Origin: Isoptericola cucumis
Lineage (GTDB): Bacteria > Actinomycetota > Actinomycetes > Actinomycetales > Cellulomonadaceae
Assembly: GCF_014635665.1 (NCBI RefSeq)
Contig: NZ_BMDG01000019.1
Span: forward strand, 1 to 60,733
DNA: 60,733 nucleotides
Direction: 5' to 3'
In this document: positions 1 through 7,582 of the stretch, piece after piece
How the letters are laid out: every line of letters begins with the position of its first letter
Numbering within the stretch: position 1 is the first letter of the stretch
Position numbers and translations under genes: made by a program
Notes under the pieces: generated by a model
Told to the model about the DNA's origin: nothing
Database searches by the model: none
What the model saw: only the letters and a program-made list of their open reading frames with translations

Positions 1-69
1 TGGCAGGACGTCGCCGCCCGCCTCGAGCGCGCCCGCACCCAGACCGCGGGCCTGATCGTCCCCGCCTGA
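1..69 (+). CDS. 3' end of an unidentified gene
   Basis: The first 69 bases read without a stop for 22 codons and end in TGA at 67-69. The visible tail is WQDVAARLERARTQTAGLIVPA-like, too short to assign to a family. Two hairpins follow (91-120 and 163-203), as expected behind the last gene of a transcription unit. The rest of the gene lies left of the window. Confidence 0.5.
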   Translation, partial: WQDVAARLERARTQTAGLIVPA

Positions 70-90
70 GGCCTGCTGGCCGTCCTCCGG

Positions 91-120
91 CCGTGGAGCG
101 CCTCTGCGGGCGCTCCACGG
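91..120 (+). terminator. hairpin terminator behind the first gene
   Basis: A perfect 10-bp inverted repeat (91-100 with 111-120, CCGTGGAGCG arms) has a 10-nt loop and starts 22 bases after the stop codon. There is no U-tract, as is usual in high-GC actinobacteria. Confidence 0.55.
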
Positions 121-162
121 AGTGGCGAGGGCCGGTCTCGTGCACGGTCACCGTGCACAAAG

Positions 163-203
163 ACGAGGGCCCCGCACGCGAACGTCGCGTGCGGGGCCCT
201 CGT
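163..203. terminator. bidirectional hairpin terminator
   Basis: A perfect 18-bp stem (163-180 with 186-203) has a 5-nt loop. It lies between the stop of the left-hand gene (+) and the stop of the lipoprotein gene (-, ends at 215), so it can serve both convergent genes. A separate 9-bp palindrome with a 1-nt centre sits just before it at 140-158. Confidence 0.75.
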
Positions 204-214
204 CGTCGGCCCGG

Positions 215-1051
215 TCAGCCGGCGGGTGCGAACTCCGAGTACGGGACCGTGTCCTTCTCGGCCGGGACCGTGATCTCGACCGGCTCGCCCCACTTGCTGA
301 ACGTGGTGTCCATGGTCAGCTCCTGGCCGGACACGTCCATGACGATGTCGGTCTCGAGCGGGAGCCCGTCGGGGGTCACCTTGTAGGTGACGGTCATCTC
401 GCCGACCTGCTCCGCCATGGACTTGTCGAGGCCGGCGGCCCCGTCCACCTTCGAGGGGTCCACCGTCATCGTGTAGACGTCCGTCTCGACGCCGTCGACC
501 TCTTCCACCCCGGCATGCTCGAAGGACGTCACGGCGTCCGCCATGGCCTCCGCCTGGGCGGCCGCGTCCATGCCCTCCATCGAATCCAGCGTGCCCGCGA
601 GGTTCGGGTCGTCCGCGAGCTCCTCGAGGGTCGCCGTGAGGAACTTCCCGTCGGTCATCGCCCCCATGCCGATGTACAGGGTGCCGTCGACCATCCGCAG
701 GTCCATGTCCAGGCCCATGGCGTTCATCGTCATCTGCATCTCGACGTCCTCCGGAGAGGCCGAGTCCCCCATGACGATGTCGCCGCTGGTACCCGACTCC
801 GTCAGGCCGGACGCCTTGGCGAGCTCGCCGCCGTAGGCCATCTCGAAGTGCGCGGAGGAGGCCCCGACCTGGGCGTCCTTCATCTGCGCCGCCAGGTCCG
901 TCAGGCTGGCCGGCTGCGCCGCCATCTCGCTGCTCGTGGACCCGCCGTCGGCGCCGGTCGCGGGCGCCTCGCCTTCGCTCCCGCAGGCCGCAAGGCTGCC
1001 CACCAGGGCCCCGGCAGCCACCAGGACCGTGAACTTCTTCGTGACGCGCAC
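215..1051 (-). CDS. LppX/LprG-like cell-envelope lipoprotein
   Basis: The product is 278 aa with a type II signal peptide: basic start MRVTKKF, hydrophobic core, lipobox SLAAC with the lipidated Cys at residue 23, then a Gly/Ser/Ala linker. The body alternates beta segments with MEMAYGGEL, MQMTMNAMGLDMDLRMVDG and YTMTVDPSKV-like stretches, typical of the LppX/LprA/LprF/LprG fold that holds lipids in a hydrophobic cavity. The GTG at 1051 is chosen because GAGGAG stands 5 bases before it; an ATG at 1090 would place 13 polar residues in front of the signal peptide. The gene is monocistronic and ends against the 163-203 terminator. Family assignment rests on fold-like features, so function (lipid carriage or other envelope role) is inferred. 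Confidence 0.75.
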   Translation of the reverse strand: MRVTKKFTVLVAAGALVGSLAACGSEGEAPATGADGGSTSSEMAAQPASLTDLAAQMKDAQVGASSAHFEMAYGGELAKASGLTESGTSGDIVMGDSASPEDVEMQMTMNAMGLDMDLRMVDGTLYIGMGAMTDGKFLTATLEELADDPNLAGTLDSMEGMDAAAQAEAMADAVTSFEHAGVEEVDGVETDVYTMTVDPSKVDGAAGLDKSMAEQVGEMTVTYKVTPDGLPLETDIVMDVSGQELTMDTTFSKWGEPVEITVPAEKDTVPYSEFAPAG

Positions 1052-1192
1052 TCGTGCTCCTCGTCGATACGTTGTCGGACCGCCCATCACATCACGTGCG
1101 AGCGAGTCACCCGGGCGGCCCAGCAGGCACCCGAGACCTTCATGACCAGTATGTGTCGCCGCCTGCCCGCGTCGCGAGCGGGGACGCCAAGA

Positions 1193-1234
1193 CGCCTGTG
1201 CCTCCGCACCCGGGCGGGAGCGGAGGCACAGGCG
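1193..1234 (-). terminator. terminator of the cta operon
   Basis: A perfect 15-bp stem (1193-1207 with 1220-1234) with a 12-nt loop begins 15 bases beyond the ctaF stop codon. Confidence 0.75.
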
Positions 1235-1249
1235 ATGCGTGGGACCGCG

Positions 1250-1651
1250 TCAGTGGGCGTGCTGCCCGCGGCTGAACTCGAAGACCCAGCCGACCAGGGC
1301 GATGACCCCGAGGGCGAAGCCGATGTACAGCACCCACCAGCCCACGGCCAGACCGAGGAAGCCGACGGCGGCGGCGGCACCGATGGCCAGCGGCCACCAG
1401 CTCCACGGGGCGTAGACGCCCTGGTCGCCGGCGCCCTGCTCGATCTCGCCGTCCTCGTCGTCCTCCGGACGGGCGTCGATGCGTCGCGCGGTGAGCGCCA
1501 GGTAGGCGCCGACCATCGCCATCAGCGCACCGACCAGCGGCAGCCCGAGGTAGCCCACGGGCTCCTCGAAGTCCGACATGAAGCCGTAGATCACGCCGAC
1601 CACGACGAAGAAGGGCGCGAGGTACAGGAAGAGCTTGGTCTCGATCTTCAC
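1250..1651 (-). CDS. ctaF: cytochrome c oxidase subunit 4 (CtaF)
   Basis: This 133-aa membrane protein is the small actinobacterial subunit IV of the aa3 oxidase. It begins [19 protein letters not shown], has two N-terminal membrane helices (about 8-24 and 33-53), an acidic cytoplasmic loop ([16 protein letters not shown]) and a C-terminal pair of helices around the WSWWPLAIG and [15 protein letters not shown] stretches. Its ATG overlaps the ctaD stop by 4 bp (ATGA), so translation is probably coupled. It is the last gene of ctaC-ctaD-ctaF and is followed by the 1193-1234 terminator. The position and topology make the assignment firm. Confidence 0.93.
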   Translation of the reverse strand: MKIETKLFLYLAPFFVVVGVIYGFMSDFEEPVGYLGLPLVGALMAMVGAYLALTARRIDARPEDDEDGEIEQGAGDQGVYAPWSWWPLAIGAAAAVGFLGLAVGWWVLYIGFALGVIALVGWVFEFSRGQHAH

Positions 1652-3486
1652 TTGCGGTCCTCTCCCTCGTCCGGGCGCTCGTCGTCGATCACGGTCGTGG
1701 TCGTGCTGTCCTGGCCCGGCTCCGGGTGGTGGCTGTCACGCCGCTCCTCCACCAGCGTCTGGTGACCGTGCCGGTTCGGGTCGCCGTACACCTCGTCGAG
1801 GCCGCCGTGGCCCGGCGCCTGCTCCATCGCCGCGACCTCGGGGTGGTGCAGGTCGAAGGCCGGCGACTCGGAGCGGATGCGCGGCAGCGAGGTGAAGTTG
1901 TGCCGCGGGGGCGGGCAGGAGGTCGCCCACTCGAGCGACCGGCCGTAGCCCCACGGGTCGTCCACGGTCACCTTCGGCGCGTTGCGCCAGGTGCTGTAGA
2001 CGTTCCACAGGAAGGGCAGCGTCGACGCGGCGAGGATGAACGCGCCGATCGTCGACACCTGGTTCTCCCAGGTGAAGCCCTCCTCGGGCATGTAGTCCGC
2101 GTAACGGCGCGGCATGCCCTCGACGCCCAGCCAGTGCTGGATGAGGAACGTCATGTGGAAGCCGATGAAGAGCAGCCAGAAGTGGACCTTGCCGAGGCGC
2201 TCGTCGAGCATGCGCCCGGTGAACTTGGGCCACCAGAAGTAGAAGCCGGCGAACATCGCGAAGACCACGGTGCCGAAGACCACGTAGTGGAAGTGCGCCA
2301 CCACGAAGTACGAGTCGGAGAGGTGGAAGTCGAGGGCCGGGCTCGACAGGATGATGCCGGTCAGACCACCGAAGAGGAACGTCACGAGGAACCCGATCGA
2401 CCACAGCATCGGCGTCTCGAACGTGAGCTTGCCGCGCCAGAGCGTGCCGATCCAGTTGAAGAACTTCACGCCGGTCGGGACCGCGATGAGCATCGTCATG
2501 AAGGCGAAGAACGGCAGCAGCACCGCGCCCGTCACGTACATGTGGTGCGCCCACACGGTGACCGAGAGCGCCGCGATGGCGATCGTCGCGTAGATGAGGC
2601 CCTTGTAGCCGAAGATCGGCTTGCGGGCGAAGACCGGGAAGATCTCCGACACGATGCCGAAGAACGGCAGCGCGATGATGTACACCTCGGGGTGCCCGAA
2701 GAACCAGAACAGGTGCTGCCACAGGATGGCGCCGCCGTTCTCCGGGTTGAAGACCTGTGCGCCCAGGCGCCGGTCGGCACCCAGCGCGAACAGGGCCGAC
2801 GCCAGCGGCGGGAACGCCATCAGCACGAGCAGGCTCGTCACGAGGGTGTTCCACGTGAAGATGGGCATCCGGAACATGGTCATGCCGGGCGCACGCATCG
2901 TGATGATGGTGGTGATGAAGTTGACTGCACCGAGGATCGTGCCGAAGCCCGCCAGCGCGAGCCCGAACACCCAGAGGTCTCCCCCGAGCCCCGGACTGAA
3001 TGTCGTGTTCGACAGGGGCGCGTAGGCGAACCATCCGAACGAGGCGGCGCCCTGCGGCGTCACGAAACCGGCCGCGGCGATGATGCCGCCGAAGAAGAAC
3101 AGCCAGTAGGCGAACATGTTGAGCCGCGGGAACGCGACGTCCGGCGCACCGATCTGCAGCGGCATGATCACGTTCGCGAAGCCCGCGAACAGCGGCGTCG
3201 CGAACAGCAGCAGCATGATCGTGCCGTGCATCGTGAAGAGCTGGTTGTACTGCTCCTTGCTCTGCACCAGCTGGATGCCCGGCGAGAAGAGCTCGGCCCG
3301 GATGAGCAGGGCGAGGATGCCGCCGATCGCGAACCACGCGAACGACGTGATGAGGTACATGTACCCGATCGTCTTGTGATCCGTGGAGGTGACCCACTTG
3401 ATCACGGTGCGACCGAGCGTCTGACGCTTGGGAGCGAGGCCGGGGATGACCTCGGTCCCGCCTGCGGTCTCGGCGACGGTGGCCAT
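1648..3486 (-). CDS. ctaD: cytochrome c oxidase subunit I (CtaD)
   Basis: This 612-aa haem-copper oxidase catalytic subunit reduces O2 to water and pumps protons. Twelve membrane helices are visible. Diagnostic residues are the haem a ligand in [11 protein letters not shown], the CuB His-Tyr crosslink motif GHPEVYI, the CuB pair in WAHHMYV, and the haem pair in VAHFHYVV. A hydrophilic C-terminal tail of about 60 residues, rich in His, Glu and Asp, extends past the last helix. It starts at ATG 3486, whose A is also the last base of the ctaC stop codon, and overlaps ctaF by 4 bp. Subunit III (ctaE) and the bc1 genes are not in the window; in actinobacteria they usually lie elsewhere. Confidence 0.97.
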   Translation of the reverse strand: MATVAETAGGTEVIPGLAPKRQTLGRTVIKWVTSTDHKTIGYMYLITSFAWFAIGGILALLIRAELFSPGIQLVQSKEQYNQLFTMHGTIMLLLFATPLFAGFANVIMPLQIGAPDVAFPRLNMFAYWLFFFGGIIAAAGFVTPQGAASFGWFAYAPLSNTTFSPGLGGDLWVFGLALAGFGTILGAVNFITTIITMRAPGMTMFRMPIFTWNTLVTSLLVLMAFPPLASALFALGADRRLGAQVFNPENGGAILWQHLFWFFGHPEVYIIALPFFGIVSEIFPVFARKPIFGYKGLIYATIAIAALSVTVWAHHMYVTGAVLLPFFAFMTMLIAVPTGVKFFNWIGTLWRGKLTFETPMLWSIGFLVTFLFGGLTGIILSSPALDFHLSDSYFVVAHFHYVVFGTVVFAMFAGFYFWWPKFTGRMLDERLGKVHFWLLFIGFHMTFLIQHWLGVEGMPRRYADYMPEEGFTWENQVSTIGAFILAASTLPFLWNVYSTWRNAPKVTVDDPWGYGRSLEWATSCPPPRHNFTSLPRIRSESPAFDLHHPEVAAMEQAPGHGGLDEVYGDPNRHGHQTLVEERRDSHHPEPGQDSTTTTVIDDERPDEGEDRK

Positions 3487-4406
3487 CAGCCGTCGACCTC
3501 CTCGGTGGACTCGGACCCGGCAGAGGACGGGTGCTGCTGACGGTTGAGGTCGAGACCGAGCTCGCCGGTCTGCCCCGCGTCACGGAGGTCGTCCATGTGA
3601 GCGTCGTACTCGGCCCGGTCGACGACCTTGACGTTGAAGAGCATGCCGGAGTGGAACTCGCCGCAGAGCTCGGCGCACTTGCCGGCATAGGTGCCCTCAC
3701 GGGTGGGGGTCACCTGGAATGTGTTGGTACGGCCCGGGATCATGTCGAGCTTGTACAGGAACGCCGGGATCCAGAACGAGTGGATGACGTCGCGCGAGTC
3801 GAGCGTGAACTCGACCGACTCGTCGACCGGCAGGTACAGCGTCGGAACCTCCTGGGAGGTGCCGGGCGTGGAGTCCAGCTCGTCCTCGGCGGTCTGGCCG
3901 CCGACGTCGAGCAGGTGCTGCCCGGTGTCGTAGACCCCGTCGTCGAGGTAGTTGAAGTCCCAGCTCCACTGCTTGCCGATGACCTGGATGCTGACGTCGG
4001 GCTCACCGCTCGTGTCGGTGACCGCGGTCATGTCCCGGTCGGTGTAGAAGAACAGCACGAGGACCATGACGATCGGCACCGCCGTGTACATGATCTCGAG
4101 CGGCATGTGGTACCGGGTCTGGACCGGGAGCTGGTGGTCGTCACGGCGCTTGCGATAGGCGGCGACGCACCACAGCATCAGGCCCCACGTGATCACGCCG
4201 ACGATGAGCGCCGCGATCCAGGAGCCGACCCAGAGGTTGGTCAGCCGCTCGGTCTGGTTGGTCACCTCCCCGTCGCTGTAGCCGGGCAGGTATCCGCGCT
4301 TGACGGAGTCGCTGGCACAGCCGGAGGCCAGCACTGCGACCGCGCCGGCGATCGCCGTCGCGCGCAGGATGACCCGCGGGGTGCGGGTGGGGCTCTTCGA
4401 GTGCAA
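3486..4406 (-). CDS. ctaC: cytochrome c oxidase subunit II (CtaC)
   Basis: This 306-aa lipoprotein accepts electrons from the bc1 complex through its CuA centre and passes them to CtaD. It has a lipoprotein signal with lipobox LASGC (Cys30), two membrane helices (about 55-80 and 100-120), a tryptophan-rich QWSWDFNY motif and the CuA site [13 protein letters not shown] 30-residue polar tail follows. The start is a TTG at 4406 (reading MHSKS), since no ATG or GTG fits before the signal peptide; AAAGG lies 6 bases before it. It is the first gene of the operon. Confidence 0.95.
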   Translation of the reverse strand: MHSKSPTRTPRVILRATAIAGAVAVLASGCASDSVKRGYLPGYSDGEVTNQTERLTNLWVGSWIAALIVGVITWGLMLWCVAAYRKRRDDHQLPVQTRYHMPLEIMYTAVPIVMVLVLFFYTDRDMTAVTDTSGEPDVSIQVIGKQWSWDFNYLDDGVYDTGQHLLDVGGQTAEDELDSTPGTSQEVPTLYLPVDESVEFTLDSRDVIHSFWIPAFLYKLDMIPGRTNTFQVTPTREGTYAGKCAELCGEFHSGMLFNVKVVDRAEYDAHMDDLRDAGQTGELGLDLNRQQHPSSAGSESTEEVDG

Positions 4407-4854
4407 GGGAGGCCTTTCACGTCACGTCCTGTACCGAACGCCACAGACCACCTGGTCACCGGGCACGCGGACAGGACCTTCGTCCTCGATGGGAAGCAGC
4501 CTAGCGCGCCCGGCGCGACTTCGACGCCGCAAAGCCCCCGTCCCGGCGTGACGATTTCCGCACGTGACGTCCACATCCACCCCCTTACGCACACACCTCG
4601 TGACGGTGTCAGATCGTTGCCCGCGAATGTCAGATCGTCCGGGGCCCCGGGCGGCCCGCCCGGGGCCCGCCCGCCGCTCCCTCGAACCGTCTCCCCGTCG
4701 GCGGACGACCCGCCCCGACCGCGGAACTCCGCACCAGGACGCCGTCGGGTCGCCAGCAGGTGGCACGATCGGACCTGACGACGGCCGACGCCCGCCCCTC
4801 CCCCGGGCCCCGCGCCGGCCACCTGGCACCGCACCCGACCCTCCGGAGACCCGT
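4407..4854. other. 448-bp divergent intergenic region with a paired 11-bp direct repeat
   Basis: No credible gene lies here; the open frame leading into 4855 is only Arg/Pro-rich out-of-character sequence. The region holds the cta promoter, a CACGTG palindrome around 4560, and two identical copies of TGTCAGATCGT at 4607-4617 and 4628-4638. The copies are 21 bp apart, two helical turns, so a dimeric regulator could bind both on one face. Confidence 0.5.
4498..4503 (-). promoter_or_regulatory. candidate -10 box of the cta operon
   Basis: TAGGCT on the minus strand, matching the actinobacterial TANNNT -10, would start transcription near 4491 and give a leader of about 85 nt. No good -35 is visible upstream, so this is a candidate only. 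Confidence 0.35.
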
Positions 4855-6078
4855 GTGACGCACAACACCGACCCCGCCGCCGGGCTGCCGGCTCCCGAGG
4901 CCGGGCAGGACGCCTCGATCACGTCGGAGGGGTCGACGTCGGAGCGCGCGCACCTCGACAACGGGGGCCGGGCGCCCTGGCACCCGCTCGCGCGCCAGGC
5001 GTTCCTCCAGGCGATCGACGACGGCTGGGCCGACCCGCGGCGCCTCCACTCAGAGGGCCGGCGCGCGGCGCGGCTGCTCGACGGGGCGCGGGAGGCCGTG
5101 GCCGCCGAGATCGGCGCCCGGACCGAGGAGGTGCGGTTCACCGCCACCCACACCACCGCCCTGCACCACGCGGTCCTCGGCTCCGCCGCCGCGCGGGCGC
5201 GCGTGGGCGCCGACGTCGTCGTCGGCGGCACGGAGCGGGCAGCCGTCCTGCACGCGGCCGCCGGCGCCGCGGCGGCACGTGGCGGCACACGCCGGGTCGT
5301 CCCCGTGGACCGCGCGGGGCGCGTGGACCTCGACGAGCTCCGCAGCGCGGTGGGCGCCCCGGGCGTCGCCCTGGCGGCGCTCCAGCACGCCAACGGCGAG
5401 GTGGGGACCCGCCAGCCGGTCGTCGAGGCGCACGAGGCCGCTCGCGCGGCGGGCGTGCCGCTCCTCGTGGACGCCGGGGCGTCGCTCGGCCACGACGTCG
5501 TGCCCGGCGCGTGGGACCTGCTGGCGGCCGACCCGGCGGACTGGGGCTCCCCCGCCGGGGTGGGCGTGCTGGCCGCACGCCAGCGGGTGCGCCTGGCGGC
5601 GACCGGGCCCGAGGAGGCCGACCCCTGGGCGCCCGGCGGCGTCAGCGTGCCCGCGGCCTTCGCGGCCGCGGTGGCGCTGCAGGCGGTGGCGGCGGACCGG
5701 TCGGCCGAGGACGCCCGCCGGCGTGCGCTCACGGACCGCGTCCGCGCCGAGGTGGCCCGCATCCCCGACGTCGAGGTCGTGGGCGACCCCGACGACCGCC
5801 TCCCCCACGTCGTGACGTTCTCGTTCCTCTACGTGGACGGCGAGGCCCTGGTGACCGAGCTCGACCGCGCCGGGGTCGCGGTGGGGTCCGGCTCGGCGTG
5901 CACGGCGAGCACGCTCGAGCCGTCGCACGTGCTCGCCGCGATGGGGGTGCTGACGCACGGCAACGTGCGGATCGCGCTCGACCGGTCGACGACCGAGGGC
6001 CACGTCGACCGGCTCCTTGCCGTCCTGCCCGGCGCCGTGGCGCGGGTGCGCGACCTGCTCGGGGTGACCGGGCTGTGA
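4855..6078 (+). CDS. cysteine desulfurase-like protein lacking the PLP lysine
   Basis: This 407-aa class V aminotransferase-fold protein resembles the NifS/IscS-type desulfurases that in many actinobacteria are fused to a TusA domain. It has the N-terminal LDNGGRAPWHP, TATHTTALHH-like PLP region, LLVDAGASLGHD and the C-terminal cysteine loop GSGSACTASTLEPSHVL with the persulfide Cys at 349. The usual S-x-H-K lysine motif is replaced by DPADWGSPAG, with Asp229 where the Schiff-base Lys belongs. It may therefore be a pseudoenzyme or act by another means. Start: GTG 4855 with GGAG 6 bases before it; upstream codons are Arg/Pro-rich and unlike the family. It overlaps the next gene by 4 bp. Confidence 0.85.
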   Translation: MTHNTDPAAGLPAPEAGQDASITSEGSTSERAHLDNGGRAPWHPLARQAFLQAIDDGWADPRRLHSEGRRAARLLDGAREAVAAEIGARTEEVRFTATHTTALHHAVLGSAAARARVGADVVVGGTERAAVLHAAAGAAAARGGTRRVVPVDRAGRVDLDELRSAVGAPGVALAALQHANGEVGTRQPVVEAHEAARAAGVPLLVDAGASLGHDVVPGAWDLLAADPADWGSPAGVGVLAARQRVRLAATGPEEADPWAPGGVSVPAAFAAAVALQAVAADRSAEDARRRALTDRVRAEVARIPDVEVVGDPDDRLPHVVTFSFLYVDGEALVTELDRAGVAVGSGSACTASTLEPSHVLAAMGVLTHGNVRIALDRSTTEGHVDRLLAVLPGAVARVRDLLGVTGL

Positions 6079-6383
6079 CCGCCCCGGAGGGCGCCCCCGT
6101 CGTCGTCGACGCCCGCGGGCTGCGCTGCCCGCTGCCGGTGATCCGCCTCGCCGCGCGGGCCAAGGAGCTGCCCGCCGGCACCGTCGTCACCCTCCTGGCG
6201 ACCGACCCCGCGGCACGTCACGACGTCCCCGCGTGGGCCCGCCTGCGCGGGCACACGAGCACGGGCGAGGAGCGCGTAGAGAACCCGGCCGCGCCCACCC
6301 GCACGGACGGCACCGACGACACCGACGAGACGGCCGGCCCGGACCCGTACTGGTCGCTGACCGTGCGCCTGGGCGACGGCTGA
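6075..6383 (+). CDS. TusA-family sulfur carrier/transferase
   Basis: This 102-aa protein has the TusA signature DARGLRCPLPVIRLA, in which the Cys of the CPxP motif carries a persulfide. A 20-residue acidic Thr/Asp insert (about residues 75-92) precedes the last strand. The GTG start overlaps the preceding stop as GTGA, so the two are translationally coupled, and together they look like a split form of the desulfurase-TusA fusion found in some actinobacteria (inference). The likely role is relaying sulfur within the cytoplasm, possibly towards Fe-S proteins such as neighbouring ErpA and NadA. Confidence 0.8.
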   Translation: MTAPEGAPVVVDARGLRCPLPVIRLAARAKELPAGTVVTLLATDPAARHDVPAWARLRGHTSTGEERVENPAAPTRTDGTDDTDETAGPDPYWSLTVRLGDG

Positions 6384-6435
6384 GCCGACGGGCCGCGGGA
6401 CCGGGCCGACCGTGCGCACGACCGCGCAGACGACG

Positions 6436-6469
6436 ACGGCCCGGCCGCCGGGAGGGGCGACCGGGCCGT
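6436..6469. terminator. hairpin between convergent tusA-like gene and erpA
   Basis: A 14-bp stem with one mismatch (6436-6449 with 6456-6469) and a 6-nt loop sits in the 124-bp gap between two convergent genes. Confidence 0.6.
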
Positions 6470-6507
6470 GCCGGAAAGGGGTGCCGGACGGTCCGTCCGA
6501 CGCGGCG

Positions 6508-6858
6508 TCAGCCGAAGGAGCCGCCGCAGGCGCAGGAGCTGCCGGCGTTCGGGTTGTCGATGGTGAAGCCCTGCTTCTCGATCGTGTCCGCGAAGTCGAT
6601 CTTCGCGCCCTCGAGGTACGGCACGCTCATGCGGTCCACGACGACCTCGACGCCGTCGAAGTCGCGCAGCGCGTCGCCGTCGAGGAGCCGCTCGTCGAAG
6701 TACAGCTGGTAGATGAGGCCGGAACAGCCGCCGGGCTGCACGGCCACGCGCAGACGGAGGTCGTCGCGGCCCTCCTGCTCGAGGAGGCTGCGGACCTTGC
6801 CGGCAGCGACGTCGGAAAGGTCCACGCCGTGGGTGGCGATCTCGGTGGTGTCGGTCAT
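6508..6858 (-). CDS. erpA: iron-sulfur cluster insertion protein ErpA (HesB/IscA family)
   Basis: This 116-aa A-type carrier hands Fe-S clusters to apo-enzymes. The family pattern is complete: VQPGGCSGLIYQL with the first Cys and the C-terminal SSCACGGSF with the Cys-x-Cys pair. The ATG at 6858 is preceded by GGAGGA four bases upstream; the longer frame lacks a ribosome site. A good -10 (TAGGAT) is at 6897-6902. nadA, an Fe-S enzyme, lies 725 bp away, a conserved neighbourhood in actinobacteria. Confidence 0.93.
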   Translation of the reverse strand: MTDTTEIATHGVDLSDVAAGKVRSLLEQEGRDDLRLRVAVQPGGCSGLIYQLYFDERLLDGDALRDFDGVEVVVDRMSVPYLEGAKIDFADTIEKQGFTIDNPNAGSSCACGGSFG

Positions 6859-6896
6859 GCTTCCTCCAACAAGCGGGGCCGGGCGGGCTGTTCCCG

Positions 6897-6902
6897 ATCC
6901 TA
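6897..6902 (-). promoter_or_regulatory. -10 box of erpA
   Basis: TAGGAT on the minus strand, predicted start near 6890 and a leader of about 32 nt that contains GGAGGA. Confidence 0.5.
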
Positions 6903-6967
6903 CGCGCGAATTCTCCCGACGCGAGGACACGGCCCCCGGGCGGGCCTCGGGGCGGTCGCCGGGAGGC

Positions 6968-7501
6968 TCATGCCCAGCTCGGGGCCCACGTCCGCGCCAC
7001 CCGCACGACGGCGGTCGAGTCGTCCCCGAGCTCGTGCACCCCGCTGACCCCCGCCCCGGACCACTCCCGCCGGGTGACGGCCACGCGCCCGGCGAGGACC
7101 ACGACCGGCACCGCGAGCTCGGCGGCCGCGCCCGCGACGGCGGCCACGACGCCGCCGTGCAGCCCGTCGCCGTCGAGCACCGGGACGGCCGCCACGGCGA
7201 GGTCGGCGTCCGCGACCTGCTCGCGCAGCCGGGCCGTCGCCGCCGAGACCTGCTCGGCCACCCGCGTCAGCCCGAGCGCCGTCACCGGCACGAAGACGCC
7301 GGGCGCGCTCGCGCCCCGGGACCCACCGGGTCCCCGCGGGCCCTCGTCGCCGGCGCGGGGCGCGGCGGGCAGCACGAGCGAGGTCACCGCGCACCGGGGC
7401 GCGCCGTCGCGCCACGCGGCCGCGAGCGCCGCCGCCCTCTCGTGGGCGGAGGGCCGGGAGCGGACGTCGGCGTCGTCCTCGACGCACAGCAGCACGTGCA
7501 T
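6968..7501 (-). CDS. short, degenerate glycerate-kinase-like protein
   Basis: The product is 177 aa. The C-terminal half (LAVAAVPVLDGDGLHGGVV, then AVPVVVLAGRVAV and a SGVHEL end) follows the glycerate kinase pattern in which LD-x-SLHGK and PVVAVAGRV occur. The N-terminal AAALAAAWRDGAP resembles the start of the same family. A full kinase is about 370-400 aa, so roughly half is missing from the middle and the conserved Lys of LHGK is Gly here. Activity is doubtful. A CACGAT box stands exactly 6 nt before the ATG (7508-7513), so the mRNA may be leaderless. In other actinobacteria a sugar/glycerate kinase gene often occupies this place, so it is probably a reduced relic retained by synteny (inference). 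Confidence 0.6.
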   Translation of the reverse strand: MHVLLCVEDDADVRSRPSAHERAAALAAAWRDGAPRCAVTSLVLPAAPRAGDEGPRGPGGSRGASAPGVFVPVTALGLTRVAEQVSAATARLREQVADADLAVAAVPVLDGDGLHGGVVAAVAGAAAELAVPVVVLAGRVAVTRREWSGAGVSGVHELGDDSTAVVRVARTWAPSWA

Positions 7502-7582
7502 GCGGCGATCGTGGCACAGGAACGGCGTCCGCCGCCCGGGCCGCCGGTCCCGCCCGTCCGGCTCTGTGGAAACATGTGACGG

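Noticed and set aside
1726-3540. 600-codon frame opposite ctaD
   Set aside because: Shadow frame; the composition is Arg/Glu/Asp-rich and no motif is seen.
4564-4854. N-terminal extension of the desulfurase-like gene
   Set aside because: Codons read as Arg/Pro-rich, unlike the family, and GTG 4855 has its own ribosome site.
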